Shown here: positions 32,829 through 41,266 of the stretch, in pieces
Position numbering within the stretch: the stretch's first letter is position 1
How the letters are laid out: each line of letters starts with the position of its first letter
Assembly: GCA_021793235.1 (NCBI GenBank)
Contig: JAJYTD010000015.1
Coordinates: forward strand, 1 to 64,000
DNA length: 64,000 nt
Reading direction: 5' to 3'
Source of the DNA: Actinomycetes bacterium
GTDB taxonomy: Bacteria > Actinomycetota > Actinomycetes > Streptosporangiales > Streptosporangiaceae
The notes under the pieces: model-generated
Seen by the model: the letters and a program-made list of their open reading frames with translations, nothing else
Databases searched by the model: none
What the model was told of the DNA's origin: nothing
Program-made: the position numbers and the translations under genes

Positions 32829-34283
32829 ATGGCCGACCCGAAAGGCTTTCTCAAGATCACTGAGCGGGAACTGCCCGCCCACCGCCCCGTCGGCGTGCGG
32901 ATCCAGGACTGGCGCGAAGTCTACGCGGACTTCGACCGCGGCACCGTCGCCAAGCAGGCATCGCGCTGCATGGACTGCGGTATCCCGTTCTGCCACAACG
33001 GCTGCCCGCTGGGCAACCTGATCCCCGAGTGGAACGACCTCGTCTACCGGCACGACTGGGGGGAGGCCATCGAGCGGCTGCACGCCACCAACAACTTCCC
33101 CGAGTTCACCGGGCGGCTCTGCCCGGCCCCGTGCGAGTCCGCGTGCGTGCTGGGTGTCAACCAGCCGGCCGTGACCATCAAGAACGTCGAGGTCTCCATC
33201 ATCGACCGCGCCTGGGAGGAAGGCTGGGTCCGCCCTCTGCCCCCGAAGGTGCGCACCGGCAAGAAAGTCGCCGTCGTGGGCTCCGGTCCCGCGGGGCTGG
33301 CAGCGGCCCAGCAGCTCACCCGTGCCGGGCACGACGTCACCGTCTTCGAACGGGCCGACCGGATCGGCGGACTGCTGCGCTACGGCATTCCCGAGTTCAA
33401 GATGGAGAAGCGGCACATCGACCGCCGCCTCGGGCAGATGAGAGCCGAAGGCACGGTGTTCCGAACCCGCGTCGACGTCGGCGTGGACATCACGGTCGAC
33501 CAGCTGCGCGCCGACCACGACGCCGTGCTGCTGGCCGGGGGCGCGACGGCCTGGCGCGACCTGCCCGTACCCGGCCGCGAACTCGGCGGCATCCACCAGG
33601 CCATGGAGTACCTCCCGCTGGCCAACCGGGTGCAGGAAGGCGACTACGACACCCCGGCGATCAGCGCCGAGGGCAAGCACGTCATCGTCATCGGCGGCGG
33701 TGACACCGGTGCCGACTGCGTCGGCACCGCCCACCGCCAGGGCGCGGCCTCGGTCACCCAGCTGGAGATCATGCCCAAGCCGCCCGCAGAGCGCCCCGAG
33801 GACCAGCCCTGGCCCACCATGCCGATGCTGTACAAGGTGACCAGCGCCCACGAAGAGGGTGGCAAGCGCCTGTACTCGGTGAACACGGTGGAGTTCCTCG
33901 GTGACGAGCAGGGGCGCGTGCGCGCGCTGAAGTTGGTCGACGTGCATCGCGGCGCGGACGGATTCGAGCCGGTCGCAGGCACCGAGCGGGAGATCCCGGC
34001 CCAGCTCGTCACGCTCGCCATGGGTTTTGTCGGCCCGCAGAAGGCGGGCATGATCGAGGCCCTGGGTGTCGACCTGGATGGACGTGGCAACGTCGTGCGC
34101 GACGAGAACTACGCCACCACCGTCGACGGCGTGTTCTGCGCCGGGGACATGGGCCGCGGCCAGTCGCTGATCGTGTGGGCGATCGCCGAAGGGCGGTCCG
34201 CCGCCGCCGGCGTCGACCGCTACCTCGGCGAGCAGGCGCGGCTGCCGACGGCCATCCCGCCGACAGAGCGCCCGTTGGTGTGA
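32829..34283 (+). CDS. gltD: Glutamate synthase small subunit
   Basis: 484 residues. It passes electrons from NADPH through FAD and two 4Fe-4S clusters to GltB. The N-terminal cluster cysteines appear in CMDCGIPFCHNGCPLGN and in CPAPCESAC. The FAD-binding VVGSGPAGLAAA lies near residue 150, the NADPH-binding VIGGGDTGADC near residue 292, and the second flavin segment FCAGDMGRGQSLIVWAI near residue 436. AAAGGAGG lies 11 nt before the ATG. A G/C-rich hairpin with a pyrimidine tail follows the stop. Confidence 0.98.
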   Translation: MADPKGFLKITERELPAHRPVGVRIQDWREVYADFDRGTVAKQASRCMDCGIPFCHNGCPLGNLIPEWNDLVYRHDWGEAIERLHATNNFPEFTGRLCPAPCESACVLGVNQPAVTIKNVEVSIIDRAWEEGWVRPLPPKVRTGKKVAVVGSGPAGLAAAQQLTRAGHDVTVFERADRIGGLLRYGIPEFKMEKRHIDRRLGQMRAEGTVFRTRVDVGVDITVDQLRADHDAVLLAGGATAWRDLPVPGRELGGIHQAMEYLPLANRVQEGDYDTPAISAEGKHVIVIGGGDTGADCVGTAHRQGAASVTQLEIMPKPPAERPEDQPWPTMPMLYKVTSAHEEGGKRLYSVNTVEFLGDEQGRVRALKLVDVHRGADGFEPVAGTEREIPAQLVTLAMGFVGPQKAGMIEALGVDLDGRGNVVRDENYATTVDGVFCAGDMGRGQSLIVWAIAEGRSAAAGVDRYLGEQARLPTAIPPTERPLV

Positions 34284-34675
34284 CCACCGCGCGGACGGGG
34301 CGGGGTGGCAGCCCCGCCCCTCCCCTCCTCTCCTCTCCGCTTCCCGCAGCCTGCCGTGGGGTTGCGGCAATGGGGCGTAGCGAGTGCAACGAGCGCGGCC
34401 AGCTTGCCGCCGGGCAGGGCGGTCACCTGGAAATCAGATCGGTCACCCTGGTTTTCGGGGAAGCCGTGGCAACGTTCGGTGGAAGAGGTCCAGGTGTGCT
34501 CGGCGACAAGCCGACACTCCTCGCTGCGCTCAGAGTGCCCCATCACCGCAGCCTGGGGCGCAGCGAGCAGGGGAAGGCCAGGCGCAGCTCTGATCCGCCA
34601 GGCGCACACAACTGCGGCCCGAGACCGGTTGAACGGCCGATACCGCACCCGGGGTCTGCGGCCTAGCCTGGCGGT
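34284..34675. other. Intergenic region after gltD
   Basis: 392 nt. It begins with the gltD terminator. Open frames cross it, but none has family features or a convincing start, so I treat it as non-coding. A short hairpin TCGGC-GACAA-GCCGA lies near 34500. The last 15 nt hold TAGCCT 6 nt before the DUF2784 start. Confidence 0.4.
34297..34320 (+). terminator. gltBD terminator
   Basis: GGGGCGGGG (34297-34305) pairs with CCCCGCCCC (34312-34320) around a 6-nt loop, 13 nt after the gltD stop. It is followed by a TCCCCTCCTCTCC pyrimidine tract. Confidence 0.7.
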
Positions 34676-35059
34676 ATGGGATACGCGCTGATCGGCGAGG
34701 CGGCGATGCTGCTGCATTTCGCCTTCCTCGCCTACGTCGCCGTCGGCGGGTTCCTCGCGTGGCGGTGGCCGACCGCGTTCTGGCCGCACCTGGCCTGCGC
34801 CGCCTACGGGCTGGGCATCGTCGCCATCGGCTGGGACTGCCCGCTCACCCACGTCGAGGACTGGGCGCGGATCCGCGCGGGAGAGGAAGGCCTGCCTGAG
34901 GAGGGGTTCATCTCCCACTACCTGACCGGAGTCGTCTACCCGGAGCGCCATCTGGCCGGTATCCGGATCGCCGTCGCGGCGGTCATCGCGCTGTCCTGGG
35001 CCGGGGCGGCGCTGCGCGTGTGGGGGCCGGCCGGGTGGAGACGACGCGGGAAGCAGTAG
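34676..35059 (+). CDS. DUF2784 membrane protein
   Basis: 127 residues with three or four hydrophobic helices. The DUF2784 landmarks are WDCPLTHVEDWAR near residue 53 and GFISHYLTGVVYP near residue 80. Function is unknown. The ATG follows TAGCCT (34664-34669) by 6 nt and has no ribosome-binding site, so the message is probably leaderless. It stands alone between gltD and a DJ-1-like gene. Confidence 0.9.
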   Translation: MGYALIGEAAMLLHFAFLAYVAVGGFLAWRWPTAFWPHLACAAYGLGIVAIGWDCPLTHVEDWARIRAGEEGLPEEGFISHYLTGVVYPERHLAGIRIAVAAVIALSWAGAALRVWGPAGWRRRGKQ

Positions 35060-35343
35060 CCGCGCGGGAAGCAGGAGCCGCCGCGCTGCCGGACGCCCGC
35101 GGGTAAAGCCAACGCGTCAGCGCCGATGGCCGGCCGTCCTTGGTGATCGTCAGGCGTTCGTGTGTGCGGTCGACCTCTTCCGCGTACTCGGACAGGCGAG
35201 CTTTCACAGCTGGAACCCGCCCAGCGCATCCTTCTCCGATCGGGCAGAACCATGCGTAATCCCCTGATCGCCGGGCAGCGGACCCGCAGCGCCGCCAGGC
35301 GCGCCCTACCCGCTCACCCATGCACGAAAGGGACGCACAACTC

Positions 35344-35898
35344 ATGGCATCCGACCTCACCGGCACCACCATCGCTTTCCTCGTCGCACCCGAAGGCACC
35401 GAGCAGGTCGAGCTCACCGATCCGTGGCAGGCCGTCGAAAACGCCGGAGGCACACCCCGGCTCATCTCCGTCTCCAGCGGGGAGATCCAGGCCGTCGACC
35501 ACCTCGACAAAGCCGACACCTTCCCCGTCGACGCCACCGCCGACCAGGTGAGCGCCGCCGACTTCACCGGACTGGTGCTTCCCGGCGGGGTCGCCAACCC
35601 TGACCGGTTGCGCACCCACGAGCGCGCCGTCGCCTTCGTGAAGGAGTTCTTCGACACCGGTAAGCCCGTGGCCGCTATCTGCCACGCGCCCTGGACCCTC
35701 ATCGAAGCCGACACCGTCCGCGGCCGCCGCCTCACCTCCTACCCCAGCCTCAAGACCGACGTCGCCAACGCCGGGGGCGAGTGGGTGGACGAGGAGGTCG
35801 TCACCTGCGCGGTCGGCCCCAACACGCTGATCACCAGCCGCGGCCCCGGCGACCTCCCCGCATTCAGCAGGACGGCGCTGGATGCGTTCGCCCGCTAG
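35344..35898 (+). CDS. DJ-1/PfpI family protein
   Basis: 184 residues. The DJ-1/PfpI fold is recognised by FTGLVLPGGVANPDRLR, the nucleophile-elbow Cys in VAAICHAPWTLIEA (near residue 115), and the downstream YPSLKTDVANAGGEWVDEEVV. The closest remembered relatives are PfpI/YhbO-type stress proteins proposed to act as glyoxalases or protein deglycases; protease activity is doubtful. The ATG at 35344 is preferred to one at 35320 because the GTTIAFLVA strand then starts at the usual distance and AAAGGGA lies upstream. Confidence 0.9.
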   Translation: MASDLTGTTIAFLVAPEGTEQVELTDPWQAVENAGGTPRLISVSSGEIQAVDHLDKADTFPVDATADQVSAADFTGLVLPGGVANPDRLRTHERAVAFVKEFFDTGKPVAAICHAPWTLIEADTVRGRRLTSYPSLKTDVANAGGEWVDEEVVTCAVGPNTLITSRGPGDLPAFSRTALDAFAR

Positions 35899-35901
35899 CG
35901 A

Positions 35902-35917
35902 CCCGGAGTACTCCGGG
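35902..35917. repeat. 16-bp perfect palindrome between DJ-1 gene and pyk
   Basis: CCCGGAGTACTCCGGG reads the same on both strands. It starts 3 nt after the DJ-1-like gene stop and 52 nt before the pyk start. It may be a small terminator or an operator for pyk. Confidence 0.5.
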
Positions 35918-35956
35918 CCGCAATCTGGTTTAGACCATTCCACCGCTGAAAAGCTC

Positions 35957-35962
35957 TAGAGT
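35957..35962 (+). promoter_or_regulatory. -10 box of pyk
   Basis: TAGAGT is followed by 7 nt and the GTG at 35970. No ribosome-binding site is seen, so a leaderless start is likely. The next GTG upstream (35961) would overlap the box. Confidence 0.45.
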
Positions 35963-35969
35963 GTTAACC

Positions 35970-37400
35970 GTGACACGTCGAGCAAAAATCGTCGCGACCC
36001 TAGGCCCCGCCACGTCGAGCCCGGAGACCATCCGCGCGCTCGTCGACGCCGGGCTGGACGTAGCGCGACTCAATCTCAGCCATGGAACCCACGAAGATCA
36101 CCGGGCCAGCTACGACAACGTGCGCGCCGCGGCCAAGGCCTGCGGGCGCAGTGTCGGGATCCTCGCCGACCTTCAGGGCCCCAAGATCCGCCTCGGCACC
36201 TTCGCCGACGGCCCCGTCGAACTCGCCGCTGACGACGAGTTCACCGTGACCACCGCCGACGTCCCCGGGGACGCCCGCAGGGTCACCACGACCTACAAGG
36301 GCCTCCCCGGAGACGTCCGGCCCGGCGACCGCGTCCTCATCGACGACGGACGCATCGTGCTGGAGTGCACCAAGACCACCAGCAGCGACGTCCACACCCG
36401 GGTGGTCATCGGGGGGCCCGTCTCCGACCACAAGGGGCTGAACCTCCCCGGCGTCTCGGTGAGCGTGCCCGCGCTCACCGAAAAGGACGAGACCGATCTG
36501 CGCTGGGCGCTTGAGCAGGGCGTCGACATGGTGGCGCTGTCCTTTGTGCGCAGCCCCGCCGACGCCGACGACGTCCACCAGATCATGGACGAGGTCGGCG
36601 TCCGCGTACCGCTCATCGCCAAGATCGAGAAACCCCAGGCCGTTGAGCGGCTGCAGGACATCATCGAGGTATTCGACGGTGTCATGGTCGCCCGCGGCGA
36701 TCTCGGCGTCGAACTGCCCCTGGAGAACGTCCCGATGGTGCAGAAGCGCGCCATCGAGCGTTGCCGCGACAAGGCCAAACCGGTCATCGTCGCCACGCAG
36801 ATGCTGGAGTCCATGATCGGCTCGCCGCGGCCCACCCGCGCCGAGGCATCCGATGTCGCCAACGCCGTCCTCGACGGTGCCGACGCCGTCATGCTGTCGG
36901 GAGAGACCAGCATCGGCACCTACCCGATCGAGACCGTGCAGACCATGGACCGCATCGTCGCAGCCGCCGAGCAGGAGTCGCTGCGCGCCTCGCACATCCT
37001 CAACCGGGTCCCCGAGACCACGGGAGGGGCCATCGCCCGCGCCGCCGCCGAAGTCGGAGCCACCGTCGGCGCCAAGGCACTGATCGCCTTCACCGTGTCC
37101 GGGGAGACCGCGCGGCGCCTGGCCCGCTACCGGTCGCCCATCCCGCTGATGGCGTTCACCACGGTGCCGGCCACCCGCCACCAGCTCTCCCTCACATGGG
37201 GAGTCCAGACCCAGTGCGTGGCCTGGGCCGACCACTCCGACGAAATGGTCCGCCAGGTCGAGAGCGAACTTCTCGACATGGGCATCTACCAGAAGGGCGA
37301 CAAGGTCGTCATCGTCGCCGGCAGCCCGCCCGGAACCCCCGGGTCCACCAACTCGCTGCGGGTCCACCGCATTGGCGACGCCATCGCCCACAGCAGGTGA
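35970..37400 (+). CDS. pyk: Pyruvate kinase
   Basis: 476 residues, normal length. It makes pyruvate and ATP from phosphoenolpyruvate and ADP. Visible: RRAKIVATLGPATSS at the start, the RLNLSHG substrate loop, LADLQGPKIRLG, the catalytic Lys in LIAKIEKPQAVE, VARGDLGVELPLENVP, and ATQMLESMI. The C-terminal regulatory domain (about 350-476) is complete. It is convergent with the DUF1266-like gene, with a hairpin between. Confidence 0.98.
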   Translation: MTRRAKIVATLGPATSSPETIRALVDAGLDVARLNLSHGTHEDHRASYDNVRAAAKACGRSVGILADLQGPKIRLGTFADGPVELAADDEFTVTTADVPGDARRVTTTYKGLPGDVRPGDRVLIDDGRIVLECTKTTSSDVHTRVVIGGPVSDHKGLNLPGVSVSVPALTEKDETDLRWALEQGVDMVALSFVRSPADADDVHQIMDEVGVRVPLIAKIEKPQAVERLQDIIEVFDGVMVARGDLGVELPLENVPMVQKRAIERCRDKAKPVIVATQMLESMIGSPRPTRAEASDVANAVLDGADAVMLSGETSIGTYPIETVQTMDRIVAAAEQESLRASHILNRVPETTGGAIARAAAEVGATVGAKALIAFTVSGETARRLARYRSPIPLMAFTTVPATRHQLSLTWGVQTQCVAWADHSDEMVRQVESELLDMGIYQKGDKVVIVAGSPPGTPGSTNSLRVHRIGDAIAHSR

Positions 37401-37423
37401 GTCCTCGTTCATACAGGTCCACA

Positions 37424-37454
37424 CCCCGGGAAGCGCGACAGCGCTGCCCCGGGG
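37424..37454. terminator. Bidirectional hairpin between pyk and the DUF1266-like gene
   Basis: CCCCGG (37424-37429) pairs with CCGGGG (37449-37454), and inside it AGCGC pairs with GCGCT around GACA, with a 2-by-2 internal mismatch. It lies between two convergent genes and fits a shared terminator. Confidence 0.5.
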
Positions 37455-37504
37455 AGGGACCGACACAGGAAAGTCGGGCAGCAGCGGATCGCCGCAGCGG
37501 GGTG

Positions 37505-38443
37505 TCAGCCCGGATGGGTGTTGGCCACGCCGCCCTCATGGGGGGCCCGCTCCAGGGGCATGTCCCAGGGCAGCAGGTTCCACGGACTCGCCGGGTCGGT
37601 CGTCAGCAGACCCAGCGCCGTCCACACCCGCCCCGCGTCGTCAAAGGCCCCGCCGCGCCACAGCAGGTAGCCGCCGTGGAAGGCCTCCGCCAGCTGCTGC
37701 CAGCTCGCATACCTGCGCTGCAGGTCCGAAGCCACGCGGCGGAGCAGGTTCTGTGTCTCCCCCTGGCTGAGCCAGTCCAGTGTCGCGCCACCGCAGGCCA
37801 ATCGGACCAGATGCGCCGACTTCCACCACTGGTAGGCGCCGATCACCACCGTGTCGGCAGAGTCGTCGGCTCCGGTGACCGCCCGCATGCGTGCCACCTG
37901 CTCCAAAGTAAGCACGATCGTTCGACTTTCGGCACCGGTTTTCGCCGGGCGGCTGCGCATGACTCCCGTGCGCAGGTCCACCACCAGATCGGTGCTGTGC
38001 GCGGTATGCAGCTCCGCCCAGAGCCGGTCGACCGCTTCCAGCAATGAGGCGCGATCGACAAGGCCCCATTCCAGTTCGAGCACTTTCCGGTAGCGGCGGC
38101 GCAGTTGCGGCCGGGTCACCACGTCCCACGGCTCGGCCAGGGCCACCCTGAAGGGTGCCGCGACGGCGGCGGCCCAGCGTTCGGTGCTCAGGGGGGCGTC
38201 GGGGTACTTGGTGCGCAGAGCGGGCGCCTCGCGCGCTCCGATGACGAGTTCGGCGAAGGAGCCCGCGGCCAGCGCCGCCATGGGCAGGAACGCCCATCCG
38301 GGTTCGCCTACGGCCACAAGGACCACGATGGCCAGCGTGATGGGGGCCAGCAGCCACGGTTGCCGCCGCTTGGACCCCCAGGCCACGAAAGCCCAGGCGC
38401 CGATCGTCAGCACCCCGGCTGTTCCGGCCACCGCAGTGAGCAC
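37505..38443 (-). CDS. DUF1266-like membrane-associated protein
   Basis: 312 residues. Two hydrophobic helices near the N-terminus (about 7-24 and 29-62, the second probably a hairpin) precede a soluble domain. Its C-terminal part has QQLAEAFHGGYLLWRGG, then GLLTTDPASPWNLLPWD, which resembles DUF1266 proteins. Function unknown. It is convergent with pyk. The start ATG has AAGGGAGTGACGG upstream. Confidence 0.65.
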   Translation of the reverse strand: MLTAVAGTAGVLTIGAWAFVAWGSKRRQPWLLAPITLAIVVLVAVGEPGWAFLPMAALAAGSFAELVIGAREAPALRTKYPDAPLSTERWAAAVAAPFRVALAEPWDVVTRPQLRRRYRKVLELEWGLVDRASLLEAVDRLWAELHTAHSTDLVVDLRTGVMRSRPAKTGAESRTIVLTLEQVARMRAVTGADDSADTVVIGAYQWWKSAHLVRLACGGATLDWLSQGETQNLLRRVASDLQRRYASWQQLAEAFHGGYLLWRGGAFDDAGRVWTALGLLTTDPASPWNLLPWDMPLERAPHEGGVANTHPG

Positions 38444-38661
38444 CCGTCACTCCCTTCGCAGTGGGCGGCGGTCGCGGACCCGGAGCGGATCCGGCGAAGA
38501 TCCGGCCTAGCCGCCGCCCGAACACTCCCGACTTCCAGGATCGGTGACCCCCGACGGTTGCGGTGCCCGAATCCGCGGGCTGTGCTCAGGTTGTAGCCGC
38601 GTTGTGACCGTCCAGGAAGCAGAAGATCAGCAAGCGGGAACGAGGAACAGGGGAGAACGAA

Positions 38662-38687
38662 AAAGGACCATCCAAGGATGGTCCTTT
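38662..38687 (-). terminator. Intrinsic terminator of the tRNA-Leu gene
   Basis: Read on the minus strand, AAAGGACCATCC and GGATGGTCCTTT form a 12-bp perfect stem followed by TTC. It starts about 30 nt past the tRNA 3' end and is a textbook intrinsic terminator, one of few with a T-run in this window. Confidence 0.85.
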
Positions 38688-38718
38688 GGTAGCAGAGCCC
38701 CGGGGAGTGGCCCCTCAG

Positions 38719-38801
38719 TGCCGGAGGTGGGATTCGAACCCACACGCCCTTTCGGACAAATCATTTTGAGTGATTCTTGTCTACCATTCCAACACTCCGG
38801 C
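38719..38801 (-). tRNA. tRNA-Leu (anticodon CAA)
   Basis: 83 nt on the minus strand fold as a class II tRNA. The acceptor GCCGGAG pairs with CTCCGGC, with an A discriminator and no encoded CCA. The D arm is TTGGAATGGTAGACAA. The anticodon stem AATCA/TGATT encloses CTCAAAA, giving anticodon CAA. There is a long variable arm (GTCCGAAAGGGC), and the T arm GTGGGTTCGAATCCCAC is standard. The long variable arm and CAA anticodon identify leucine (UUG codon). Confidence 0.97.
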
Positions 38802-38929
38802 GTTGTTTCTCCAGGTGGCGATCGAGCTCTGCGCGACTATCGCGTAGCTCTCGCTCGCCTGAGGAAGGGTAGCGTTTCGCACGGCTCCTGCTGCCCGAAA
38901 CGATACACGATCTCGGTACCCTCGTGTAC

Positions 38930-39523
38930 GTGACGACGACCCAGAGCCGCGTGGTGATCGCGGAAGACGAGGCCCTGATCCGACTGGACCTCAAAGAGAT
39001 GCTCGAGGAGGACGGCTACGCTGTCGTAGGGGAGGCGGGCGACGGTGAGGCGGCGGTGCGCCTTGCGGCCGAGCACCGGCCGGACCTCGTCATTCTCGAC
39101 ATCAAGATGCCCGTCCTCGACGGATTGTCCGCGGCCGAGCGGATCGCGGCCGAGCGGATCGCGCCCGTGGTCATCCTGACGGCCTTCTCCCAGCGTGATC
39201 TGGTCGAACGCGCGCGGGACGCCGGGGCCATGGCCTATTTGGTCAAGCCGTTCAACAAAGCCGACCTCGTGCCGGCGATCGAGATGGCGGTCAGCCGATA
39301 TACCGAGTTGTCGGCGCTGGAAGCCGAGGTCAGCGGACTGCAGGAGCGCTTGGAGACCCGAAAGCTGGTTGAGCGCGCCAAAGGGCTGCTGCAGAGCAGG
39401 CACGGACTCAGTGAGCCGGAGGCGTTCCGCTGGATCCAGAAGAACTCCATGGACCAGCGGCTGACCATGCGCACGGTCGCCAAGACCGTCGTTGAAACGC
39501 TCAGCGAACAGGAACAGGGCTAG
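38930..39523 (+). CDS. pdtaR: ANTAR response regulator PdtaR
   Basis: 197 residues. A receiver domain (Asp12-Asp13 pair region, phosphorylation site Asp57 in VILDIKMP, TAFSQRDLVERARDAGAMAYLVKPF) is followed by a coiled linker and an ANTAR RNA-binding domain (ETRKLVERAKGLLQSRHGLSE). ANTAR proteins bind paired hairpins in mRNAs and cause antitermination. The closest remembered match is M. tuberculosis Rv1626/PdtaR, in a similar pyk...polA neighbourhood. The partner kinase PdtaS is not in this window. GTG at 38930 is chosen because TACCCT (38917-38922) lies 7 nt before it; GTG at 38924 would add two residues. Confidence 0.93.
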   Translation: MTTTQSRVVIAEDEALIRLDLKEMLEEDGYAVVGEAGDGEAAVRLAAEHRPDLVILDIKMPVLDGLSAAERIAAERIAPVVILTAFSQRDLVERARDAGAMAYLVKPFNKADLVPAIEMAVSRYTELSALEAEVSGLQERLETRKLVERAKGLLQSRHGLSEPEAFRWIQKNSMDQRLTMRTVAKTVVETLSEQEQG

Positions 39524-39758
39524 GGGTCCGCGCCGGCGCCCCTGGCAGAAGGCCGGGGCCCGGCGGGTCCCGCAGTGCACGGAAGGCGGCACGCCGCCGT
39601 AGTGGAGTCGGGAAGGTCAACCGTACCGGCGTCCCGATTCGATCACAGATGCGCACAAAGAAATGACGTTTGTGTTACGCGGCTTTAGACCCGCTGAATA
39701 GGTAGCGTAAAGCGGGCTAAAATCACGCCACCGAACAGCAACCGACCGGTTTCGGACA

Positions 39759-39772
39759 AATTCGGACGAATT
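39759..39772. promoter_or_regulatory. Inverted repeat upstream of livH
   Basis: AATTCG-GA-CGAATT is a near-perfect palindrome 37 nt before the livH start. The half-site TTCGGACAA just upstream (39751-39759) repeats its core. TAAGAT at 39789-39794 could be a -10 box. The repeats are placed as an operator for the liv operon. Confidence 0.4.
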
Positions 39773-39809
39773 GGTTCAAACCTTCATCTAAGATGCGCAA
39801 GGAGCGCGC

Positions 39810-41255
39810 GTGCGCACACGCCTCGTGACTGTGCTGCTCTCGGTGATCGCCGCCATCATGGTGATCCCGGGGATCGCAGCGGCAGATGCCGCGGGCGGTG
39901 AGTCGCTCAAAGGCCAGATCCGCGCCCCAGGGAGCAGCGACGAAGGTGTCGAGGGAATCGACATCGCCGTCTCCCAGGACGGCGATGAGATCGGTACCGC
40001 GACCACCGACACCGACGGCGAATGGGAAGTGGAAGTGCCCGAAGCGGGCGACTACCACGTCGTGCTGGACCAAGAGTCCATCCCCGACGAGTACGAGCTG
40101 CTGGAGAAACCGGCCGGGGCCGAACGGGATGTGACGGTGCAAGAGGGCCGACCGTTCTTCGTTGTGTACCGGTTGGTTCCACAAGGCGAGGCCCAGGCAG
40201 AGGCGTCGCCCAGTGAGAGCGAATCGGCCGATGACGAAGAGGACGCCGCCGGCGGTGCGGAGCCCGCCGCCGAGGAGGAGGGCGTGGTCGAGGCACCCGG
40301 TGTCTCCGAAGGAGCCTCCTTCGGGGAGAAGTTCATCGGGCTGGCAGTGGCCGGCATCATCTTCGGCCTGATCATCGCGATCTCCTCGGTGGGTCTGTCG
40401 CTGATCTTCGGTACCACCAAGATGATCAACTTCGCCCACGGCGACATGGTCACCTTCGGCGCGATGATGGCGATGATGTTCAGCAGCATGACGCTGTTCT
40501 CCACCGTCCACGAGGCCCTCGCCGGCATCCCGGTCCTCGGCTTCATCGCCAACCCGCTGGTGCTCGGCCTCATCCTGGCGGTGGTCTGCGGCGGAGTCCT
40601 CGGCGTTGTGCTGGAGCGCTTCCTGTGGCGCCCGCTGCGCGGGCGCAACGTCGCGCTGATCCAGATGTTCATCGTCACGATCGGTGTGTCACTGGTGCTG
40701 CGCCACCTGATGCTGGCCGTGTTCGGGGAACGCCGCAACAAGTACGCGCAGTTCCGGATTCAGGAGATGCTGCACTTCGGCCCGGTCTCCATCACCCCCC
40801 GCGACCTGGTGATCCTGCTCGTGTCGATCGGGGTGCTGATCCTGGTGGCGAGCATGCTGCAGTTCACCCGGATCGGTAAGGCGATGCGGGCGGTCGCAGA
40901 CAACCGGGACCTGGCGGAGTCGTCGGGGATCGATGTCAACCGCGTGACGCTTTATGTCTGGGGGCTGGGCGGTTCGCTCTCAGCGCTGGGCGGCGTGTTC
41001 CTGGGGCTGAACCAGACCGTGTACTGGCAGATGGGCTTCCATCTGCTCCTGCTGATGTTCGCCGGAGTGATCCTGGGCGGCCTCGGCACGGCCTATGGGG
41101 CCATGGTCGGTGGCCTGGCGATCGGGCTGATCGCGCAACTGTCGACCCTGTGGTTCTCGCCGCAACTGATGAACGCCTGGGCACTGGCGATCATGATCAT
41201 CGTGTTGTTGGTCCGGCCCCAGGGCATCCTGGGTCGGCGCGAACGGGTCGGCTAG
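39810..41255 (+). CDS. livH: Branched-chain amino-acid ABC permease LivH with exported N-terminal domain
   Basis: 481 residues, about 180 more than a normal LivH. The order is: a cleavable-type signal (residues 1-26, ending AAADA), a beta-sandwich-like domain with CarboxypepD_reg character (about 30-120: GTATTDTDGEWEVEVPEAGDYHV, with a conserved T-D-x-D-G-x-W core), an acidic Ser/Glu/Ala linker (120-168), then the permease (about 172-475). The permease part has LSLIFGTTKMINFAHGD and RAVADNRDLAESSGID, diagnostic of LivH. The GTG has AAGGAG 6 nt upstream and no other start precedes the permease part convincingly. livM follows by 11 nt. Confidence 0.93.
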   Translation: MRTRLVTVLLSVIAAIMVIPGIAAADAAGGESLKGQIRAPGSSDEGVEGIDIAVSQDGDEIGTATTDTDGEWEVEVPEAGDYHVVLDQESIPDEYELLEKPAGAERDVTVQEGRPFFVVYRLVPQGEAQAEASPSESESADDEEDAAGGAEPAAEEEGVVEAPGVSEGASFGEKFIGLAVAGIIFGLIIAISSVGLSLIFGTTKMINFAHGDMVTFGAMMAMMFSSMTLFSTVHEALAGIPVLGFIANPLVLGLILAVVCGGVLGVVLERFLWRPLRGRNVALIQMFIVTIGVSLVLRHLMLAVFGERRNKYAQFRIQEMLHFGPVSITPRDLVILLVSIGVLILVASMLQFTRIGKAMRAVADNRDLAESSGIDVNRVTLYVWGLGGSLSALGGVFLGLNQTVYWQMGFHLLLLMFAGVILGGLGTAYGAMVGGLAIGLIAQLSTLWFSPQLMNAWALAIMIIVLLVRPQGILGRRERVG

Positions 41256-41266
41256 GGAGACGGACG

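Noticed and set aside
34378-34570. Phrases like GCGAGTGCAACGAGCGCGG, similar to one near 21230
   Set aside because: Short, common in G/C-rich gaps, no full-length similarity between the two places; not a repeat family.
34305-34691. Open frames in the gltD-DUF2784 gap
   Set aside because: Several overlapping frames of equal quality, none with a start signal or recognisable motif.
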